Positions 29,766 through 34,195 of a stretch of DNA of 34,195 bases are shown one piece after another (the first letter of the stretch is position 1; each line of letters begins with the position of its first letter). The stretch is from the NCBI GenBank assembly GCA_005791575.1, contig SXWA01000060.1:1-34195 (forward strand), in the 5' to 3' direction. The notes beneath the pieces were generated by a model. The model made no database searches. It was not told where the DNA came from and saw only the letters and a program-made list of their open reading frames with translations. This DNA comes from Planctomycetaceae bacterium. GTDB taxonomy: Bacteria > Planctomycetota > Planctomycetia > Pirellulales > UBA1268. The position numbers were made by a program, and so were the translations under genes.

Positions 29766-30409
29766 GCGGCGGGCGGCGGCAGGCCGCTCCCTCGGTCGGT
29801 GTGACCACCACGGAACGCCCGCGCGGCACGGACGAGGTACTCGGCCCCCGACCACAGGGTCACGAGCACCGCGGCCCACGCCATCAGCCGGGCGATGAGC
29901 CCGATGTCGATGCCCGCCAACCAACCAGCCCCGGTGAGCGCCGCCAGATCGGCCCGGCGGGCCAACTCGGCGGCGGCCGCCATGCACTGGAGGAGCATCT
30001 TCAGTTTGCCGGAGAAGCCGGCGGAGAAGTCGTGGCCCGACCGCTCGAGCTCGGCCCGCAGCGCGGTCACGAGCAACTCCCGCACCACCACCACCACCGC
30101 CATCCAGGGGGCGATGGCCGCACCGTCGCGATCCGCCAGCAGCATCCAGGTGCCGCAGACCAGCACCTTGTCGACGAGCGGGTCGAAGATCCGGCCGAGG
30201 CGGCTCACCTGATGGAACGTCCGTGCCCACCATCCGTCCACCCAGTCGGTCGATGCGGCGACGACGAACAGGCCGAGCGCCGTGCCGTTCCAGCCCGACT
30301 CGATCACGGCGAACAAGCCGAGCGACAGCAGCAGGCGCGCCAGGGAGAGGATGTTGGGAACCGTCCACACACGGTCGGGATCGCCCGGCGGATGGCTGGC
30401 CGACGGCAT
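29762..30409 (-). CDS. pgsA: CDP-alcohol phosphatidyltransferase (phosphatidylglycerophosphate synthase)
   Basis: A 215-residue membrane enzyme that transfers phosphatidyl from CDP-diacylglycerol, most likely to glycerol-3-phosphate in phosphatidylglycerol synthesis. The family motif DX2DGX2ARX8GX3DX3D is complete: D55, D58-G59, A62-R63, G72, D76 and D80 ('STDWVDGWWARTFHQVSRLG' followed by 'RIFDPLVDK'). The N-terminus 'WTVPNILSLARLLLSLGLFAV' is typical of PgsA. Length fits. It starts 6 bases after the rimO stop and overlaps the CPBP gene by 4 bases. A rimO-pgsA pairing is also seen in other phyla, which supports this name over other CDP-alcohol transferases. Confidence 0.9.
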   Translation of the reverse strand: MPSASHPPGDPDRVWTVPNILSLARLLLSLGLFAVIESGWNGTALGLFVVAASTDWVDGWWARTFHQVSRLGRIFDPLVDKVLVCGTWMLLADRDGAAIAPWMAVVVVVRELLVTALRAELERSGHDFSAGFSGKLKMLLQCMAAAAELARRADLAALTGAGWLAGIDIGLIARLMAWAAVLVTLWSGAEYLVRAARAFRGGHTDRGSGLPPPAA

Positions 30410-30415
30410 CTGGAT

Positions 30416-31852
30416 TCAGCCGTCAGCGGGGATGCCGGCCAGGTCGTAGCCGGCGGCGGCCACGACCTCGACCGGGATGATCCGACCGGTGAGCGGCTGC
30501 CGCGGCGAGGTTCCCGGCGCGGTCACATAGACCGCGCAATCGATGTCGGGGGCATCGGCCTCGGAGCGGCCGATCCACACCTCCTCGCGCTCGCCGCTGG
30601 GGCCGTCGATGATCACGTCGAGCGTCCGCCCCACCTGCCGGGCGGCATGGTCGTGGGCGATCCGCTGCTGAAGCTCCATCAGCTCGTCACGGCGGGCGGC
30701 CTTCTCCTCCTCCGGGAGGTGGCCGTCGAGCCGCGCCGAGGGGGTGTCGGGCTCGAAGGAGTAGGTGAACACGCCGAGCCGCTCGAACCGCCAGCGCTCG
30801 ACGAACGCCATCAATTCCTCGAACTGACCGCGTGTCTCGCCGGGGAAGCCGGTGATGAAGGTGGTGCGGAGGACGAGGTTCGCGATCCGTTCGCGCAGCC
30901 GGCCGAGCAGGTCCTCGGTGGCGGCCCGGTTGACGCGCCGCTGCATGCGCTTCAGCACCGGGTCGCTGGCGTGCTGGAGAGGGAGGTCGAGATAGGGGAG
31001 GATCCTCGGGCTCGCGGCGATCGCGTCGATGAGCCGGTCGGTGAAGTGGATCGGATAGAGATACATCAGCCGGATCCACTCGATCCCCGGCACGTGCTCG
31101 AGGGCGGCGAGCAACTCCACCAGCCGCGGCTCGCCATACAGGTCGATCCCGTAATAGGTGGTGTCCTGGGCGACGAGGACGAGCTCCTTGACGCCGTCGG
31201 CCGCGAGTTCCTCCGCCTCGCGGACCACCTCCTCGATCGGCTTCGTGGCATGCTTGCCGCGCATCCGCGGGATCGAGCAGAAGGTGCACGTCCGGTCGCA
31301 CCCCTCCGAGATCTTCAGGTAGGCGACATGCCGCGGCGTCACCCGCAGGCGGTGGGAGTCGTCGAGGGCACGGGCGGGGGCGGGCCGGAACACGCTCTGC
31401 TGCTCGCCGAGGCCGCCGATGAGCCGCTCCGCAGCCTTCGCGATGTCGTCGCGCGAGAACACGCCGATCACGGCATCGACCCCGGGCACCTCGTCGAGGA
31501 GCGCCTCTTTCTGGCGCTCGGCGAGGCAGCCCGCGACGACCACCCCACGCGTGCCGCCGCGGCGCTTCAGGTCGACCATCTCGCGCACCACACCATACGA
31601 CTCCTGCCGCGACGACTCGAGGAACGCACAGGTATTGACCACGACGAGGTCGGCCCCCTGCGGCTCGGCGACCAATCGCCAGCCATCGTCACGGAGGAGC
31701 CCCAGCATCCGCTCGCTATCGACGAGATTCTTCGGGCAGCCGAGGCTCACCAGGGCATAGGTGCCCTTCGCCGGCCCGGGAGCCCCGGCGGGACCAGCCG
31801 CGGCAACGCTGAGCGGACTCGGGCCTGGTTCGACGATCGGGAGATGTGCCAT
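30416..31852 (-). CDS. rimO: Ribosomal protein S12 methylthiotransferase RimO
   Basis: A 478-residue radical-SAM methylthiotransferase that modifies an Asp of ribosomal protein S12. The UPF0004 domain has three Cys for the auxiliary [4Fe-4S] cluster: C39 ('SLGCPKNLVDSE'), C75 ('VNTCAFLESS') and C109 ('VAGCLAE'). The radical-SAM motif is C185-x3-C189-x2-C192 ('EGCDRTCTFCSIP'). 'FITGFPGET' and a C-terminal TRAM domain follow. 'SLGCPKNLVDSE' and 'SEGCDRTC' favour RimO over MiaB. The start at 31852 leaves a 30-residue Pro/Ala-rich extension before the conserved core. TGGTATCGT, a candidate extended -10, ends only nine bases upstream, so the mRNA may be nearly leaderless. First gene of rimO-pgsA-CPBP. 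Confidence 0.94.
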   Translation of the reverse strand: MAHLPIVEPGPSPLSVAAAGPAGAPGPAKGTYALVSLGCPKNLVDSERMLGLLRDDGWRLVAEPQGADLVVVNTCAFLESSRQESYGVVREMVDLKRRGGTRGVVVAGCLAERQKEALLDEVPGVDAVIGVFSRDDIAKAAERLIGGLGEQQSVFRPAPARALDDSHRLRVTPRHVAYLKISEGCDRTCTFCSIPRMRGKHATKPIEEVVREAEELAADGVKELVLVAQDTTYYGIDLYGEPRLVELLAALEHVPGIEWIRLMYLYPIHFTDRLIDAIAASPRILPYLDLPLQHASDPVLKRMQRRVNRAATEDLLGRLRERIANLVLRTTFITGFPGETRGQFEELMAFVERWRFERLGVFTYSFEPDTPSARLDGHLPEEEKAARRDELMELQQRIAHDHAARQVGRTLDVIIDGPSGEREEVWIGRSEADAPDIDCAVYVTAPGTSPRQPLTGRIIPVEVVAAAGYDLAGIPADG

Positions 31853-31861
31853 GGTGGTCCG

Positions 31862-31867
31862 ACGATA
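31862..31867 (-). promoter_or_regulatory. Putative extended -10 box immediately upstream of rimO
   Basis: On the minus strand the sequence reads TGGTATCGT, fitting TGNTANNNT. The hexamer ends nine bases before the ATG, so transcription would start at or a few bases before the start codon. There is no clear Shine-Dalgarno. Confidence 0.35.
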
Positions 31868-31871
31868 CCAG

Positions 31872-32041
31872 CGCCCGGCGGGAGGCCGCCAGTTGGCCCG
31901 GCGGAAGCCCACCGGATCGATGCCCCGCTGCCGACAGCCGGTGTGGCAGGCAACGGCGATCGGCCTTGGGAACTCCCGACGCAGCGATCATCATTGGGGG
32001 AGCCGATGCCGCCGGTCCAACTGGCGGCATCCCACCGGGCG
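31872..32041. repeat. Long imperfect inverted repeat between rimO and the inositol oxygenase gene
   Basis: Two 33-base arms, 31872-31904 and 32009-32041, are inverted complements with about 29 matches. The core CCGCCAGTTGG / CCAACTGGCGG is perfect, and 104 bases separate the arms. The element fills most of the 233-base divergent gap. No reading frame in it can be supported. It may be a MITE-like or other interspersed repeat, or an operator pair; no target-site duplication is obvious. Confidence 0.7.
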
Positions 32042-32085
32042 GAAGCAGGCCCTGGTCGCCGGTCACGCTACGGGAGTCAACCTAG

Positions 32086-32955
32086 ATGGACGACCACCAG
32101 CCCCTCACCAGCCTCGACGAATGGGAGGAGGACCTGCTCCGCCGCTATCCGCCCCCGACTGCACCAGCGACCGCGGCGGACGGTTCAGCCCGCTATCGCG
32201 ACTACTCCGCCGCCACGGTGCGGCCGACGGTGCGCCGGTTCTACGAACTCAACCACCGGCATCAGACGCTCGACTTCGTCCGCGCCAAGCGCGCGGAGTA
32301 TCTCGGCCTCGGCCGGATGCGGATGGGGATCTGGGAGGCGATGGAGTATCTGAACCAACTCGTCGACGAGAGCGATCCCGATCTCGAGCTGCCGCAGATC
32401 GAGCACTTGCTCCAGACCGCCGAGGCGATCCGCCACGCGGGCCGGCCCGATTGGTACGTCCTCACCGGACTGATCCACGACCTCGGCAAGATCCTCTGCC
32501 TCTGGGGGGAGCCGCAGTGGGCCGTGGTCGGCGACACGTTCCCCGTCGGCTGCCGGTTCTCGGAAACGATCGTGTTTCACGAGTTCTTCGCCGCCAATCC
32601 CGATGCCGAGCGCGCGGAGTACCAGACCGACCTGGGGATCTACGCCGCGGGCTGCGGGCTCGATCAGGTGCTCCTTTCCTGGGGGCACGACGAATACCTC
32701 TACCACGTCGTCCGCCGCCACCTGCCGCCGCCGGCGCTGGCGATGATCCGCTACCACTCCTGCTATCCGGTCCACCGGGAGGGGGCGTACGACCGCCTGC
32801 TCACCGCCGCCGACCGCGGGCTGCTCGCCTGGGTGCGCGATTTCAACCAGTTCGATCTCTACACGAAGCGCGACGAGCGGATGGACGTCGCGGCACTGCG
32901 GCCCTCCTACGAGGCCCTCATCGCGCGCTACTTCCCACCGACGCTCGCCTGGTGA
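32086..32955 (+). CDS. myo-Inositol oxygenase (MIOX) family di-iron enzyme
   Basis: A 289-residue homologue of eukaryotic MIOX, which opens myo-inositol to D-glucuronate using O2. All six di-iron ligands of the family appear by motif: H107 ('IEHLLQTAEAIR'), H131-D132 ('LIHDLGKIL'), H201 ('SWGHDEYLY'), H224 ('IRYHSCYPVH') and D257 ('FNQFDLYTK'). 'VGCRFSETIVFHEFF' is also typical. Length matches the animal and plant enzymes. CGGGAG about ten bases upstream supports the start at 32086. It is a lone gene: no inositol dehydrogenase, glucuronate pathway or transporter lies nearby. It is convergent with ispG. Confidence 0.93.
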   Translation: MDDHQPLTSLDEWEEDLLRRYPPPTAPATAADGSARYRDYSAATVRPTVRRFYELNHRHQTLDFVRAKRAEYLGLGRMRMGIWEAMEYLNQLVDESDPDLELPQIEHLLQTAEAIRHAGRPDWYVLTGLIHDLGKILCLWGEPQWAVVGDTFPVGCRFSETIVFHEFFAANPDAERAEYQTDLGIYAAGCGLDQVLLSWGHDEYLYHVVRRHLPPPALAMIRYHSCYPVHREGAYDRLLTAADRGLLAWVRDFNQFDLYTKRDERMDVAALRPSYEALIARYFPPTLAW

Positions 32956-32967
32956 GCCGCGTGCCCG

Positions 32968-32994
32968 GCGGGCGGCCGACGCGGTACCGCCCGC
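32968..32994. terminator. Bidirectional hairpin between the inositol oxygenase gene and ispG
   Basis: A perfect 8-bp stem, GCGGGCGG (32968-32975) with CCGCCCGC (32987-32994), and an 11-base loop lie in the 83-base convergent gap. The position suits a shared terminator, although no T-tract follows. Confidence 0.45.
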
Positions 32995-33038
32995 GACCGC
33001 CAGTGCAGCCCGCAAGCCCGGATCGCCGGCACACCCCT

Positions 33039-34195
33039 TCAGGCCAAGCCGGTCGTCCGTTCCGCGATCAGCCGGTCGAGTTCCGCCTTGAGCCGCGGCA
33101 GGATGGAGTCGTAGGGAAAGGCGCCCAGTTCGGCACTGCGCCGCTTGAGATTCACATGGGTGGGGCCGCACCAGAGGCCGAGGTCGGCGTCGTCGGTCTC
33201 CCCCGGACCGTTCACCCGGCAGCCCATCACCGCGATCGTGATCGCGTGATCGGCGGCGTAGGCGGTCATCGCCTTCACCTGCTTGGCAAGATCGATGAAC
33301 GCCTCGTTCTCCACCCGCGAGCAGCTCGGGCAGGAGATGATGTTGAGCGACGAGAGCCCGTAATCGACCACACTCCGCACCCGGCCGGCGGCGATGTCGG
33401 CGAGGATCTGGTTGGCGGCGGCGATCTCGGCCGGCTTCTCCGCGTTCGGCACCGTCAACGACACGCGCACGGTGTCGCCGATCCCGCGGGAGATGAGCTG
33501 CTCGAAGGCGATCCGCGTCTTGATGATCCCGTCGGGAGGCATGCCCGCCTCGGTCACCCCGAGATGGAGCGGCACGTCGGGCCGCTGCTCGGCGAATCGC
33601 CGGTTGACCTCGATGACCTTCGCCGGATCGGAATCCTTGAGCGACACGCAGTACCGGGTGAATCCGATCGAGTCGAGCAGTTCGCAGTGTTCGAGCGCGC
33701 TTGCGAGCATCGGACCGAGGGAATCGTGCTCGTCGAACTGCGCCTTCTTCGCCGGATCGACGCTGCCGCAATTGACCCCCACTCGGAGCGCGCAGTCGTG
33801 ATCGGCGGCCACGCCGGCGATGAACCGGACCTTCTCCTGCCACGGTTTGTCGGTCTCGTGGTGGTAGAGGTGCCCCGGGTTGTAGCGGAGTTTGTCGACG
33901 TGCGGGGCGACCTCGAGGGCGAGGCGGTAATTCTCCTGGAGGTCGATGGCGAGGTTGGCGGCGGTGCCGGCGCGGATCGCGGGCAGGGCCGCGGCGTCTT
34001 TCTTGCTATCGACTGCGATCCGCACCACGCCGGCCCCGGCGTCATGGAGGGCGTTGACCTGCTCGAGCGTGGCGGCGATGTCGGTGGTGTGGGTCGCCGT
34101 CATGCTCTGCGGGGCGATCAGGTGGCCACCACCGATCGTGATCCGGCCGATCCGCACCGCCCGGGTGGGATTCCGTTTGATCTTCGCCGCGTTGC
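33039..34195 (-). CDS. ispG: 4-Hydroxy-3-methylbut-2-enyl diphosphate synthase (IspG/GcpE), partial
   Basis: The gene runs off the right edge and its start codon is not visible. The frame is open to the last base, and the edge residues '[15 protein letters not shown]' are close to the usual N-terminus ('KRNPTRPVxVG'), so little is missing. IspG makes HMBPP from MEcPP in the MEP isoprenoid pathway. The TIM-barrel part is clear: '[27 protein letters not shown]', 'KLRYNPGHL', '[10 protein letters not shown]' and '[39 protein letters not shown]'. The C-terminal [4Fe-4S] domain has '[15 protein letters not shown]' and '[18 protein letters not shown]', supplying the three Cys and the conserved Glu. 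It therefore uses the MEP rather than the mevalonate route. Confidence 0.94.
   Translation of the reverse strand, partial: NAAKIKRNPTRAVRIGRITIGGGHLIAPQSMTATHTTDIAATLEQVNALHDAGAGVVRIAVDSKKDAAALPAIRAGTAANLAIDLQENYRLALEVAPHVDKLRYNPGHLYHHETDKPWQEKVRFIAGVAADHDCALRVGVNCGSVDPAKKAQFDEHDSLGPMLASALEHCELLDSIGFTRYCVSLKDSDPAKVIEVNRRFAEQRPDVPLHLGVTEAGMPPDGIIKTRIAFEQLISRGIGDTVRVSLTVPNAEKPAEIAAANQILADIAAGRVRSVVDYGLSSLNIISCPSCSRVENEAFIDLAKQVKAMTAYAADHAITIAVMGCRVNGPGETDDADLGLWCGPTHVNLKRRSAELGAFPYDSILPRLKAELDRLIAERTTGLA

Noticed and set aside
29801-32353. Plus-strand frame of 850 codons opposite pgsA and rimO
   Set aside because: It is antisense to genes with complete CDP-alcohol transferase and radical-SAM motifs. 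The translation is low complexity.

Overview
The window (about 70% GC) reads as chromosomal DNA of a planctomycete, most likely of the Pirellulales type. This is inferred from gene content: a YdjY-domain secreted protein, a HemQ-type heme protein, HtrA-like proteases with PDZ domains, a bacterial myo-inositol oxygenase, an LpxL-type lipid A acyltransferase (Gram-negative envelope), WXG100-like small proteins next to a large FtsK/SpoIIIE ATPase, and a reduced mur/ftsQ group. No rRNA, tRNA, CRISPR array, transposase or phage gene was seen. High GC keeps long frames open opposite and beside the real genes, so genes were chosen by recognisable families, start signals and tight junctions.

Layout. 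1-2 kb: end of rpoD, a coiled-coil/zinc-ribbon protein and greA. 2-6.5 kb: yggS and an unrecognised 600-aa protein on the minus strand, then a YdjY-domain secreted protein convergent with hemQ. 6.7-12 kb: a four-gene plus-strand operon (WXG100-like, helical protein, second WXG-like protein, 1347-aa FtsK/SpoIIIE ATPase), ending in a 62-bp tandem repeat that contains the ATPase stop codon. 12-17.3 kb: cinA and an HtrA-like protease on the minus strand (4-bp overlap), divergent from a membrane-anchored Gfo/Idh-like protein and a second HtrA-like protease. 17.5-18.9 kb: thiL-tsaE, overlapping. 18.9-20.5 kb: a stand-alone E2-type acyltransferase divergent from an isochorismatase-family hydrolase. 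20.6-24.1 kb: a minus-strand MurE-like ligase, murB and ftsQ. 24.4-26.4 kb: a protein with two degenerate receiver-like halves and a lipoprotein with a gluzincin site. 26.4-31.9 kb: two minus-strand operons, rimO-pgsA-CPBP protease and LpxL-like acyltransferase-Rieske-tandem GNAT. 32-34.2 kb: myo-inositol oxygenase convergent with ispG, which runs off the right edge.

Most genes are housekeeping. The best candidate for an undescribed system is the WXG/FtsK operon. It resembles the substrate-plus-ATPase core of a type VII (ESX) secretion system: three FtsK-like modules, of which only the middle one has intact Walker motifs. However, the ATPase has no visible membrane segment, its N-terminus is a coiled coil of about 350 residues, both small proteins carry W-x-D instead of W-x-G, and no EccB/D/E or mycosin gene is adjacent. 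A second theme is enzymes that appear to have lost catalytic residues: the MurE-like ligase, MurB, the C-terminal domain of CinA and the Gfo/Idh-like protein.
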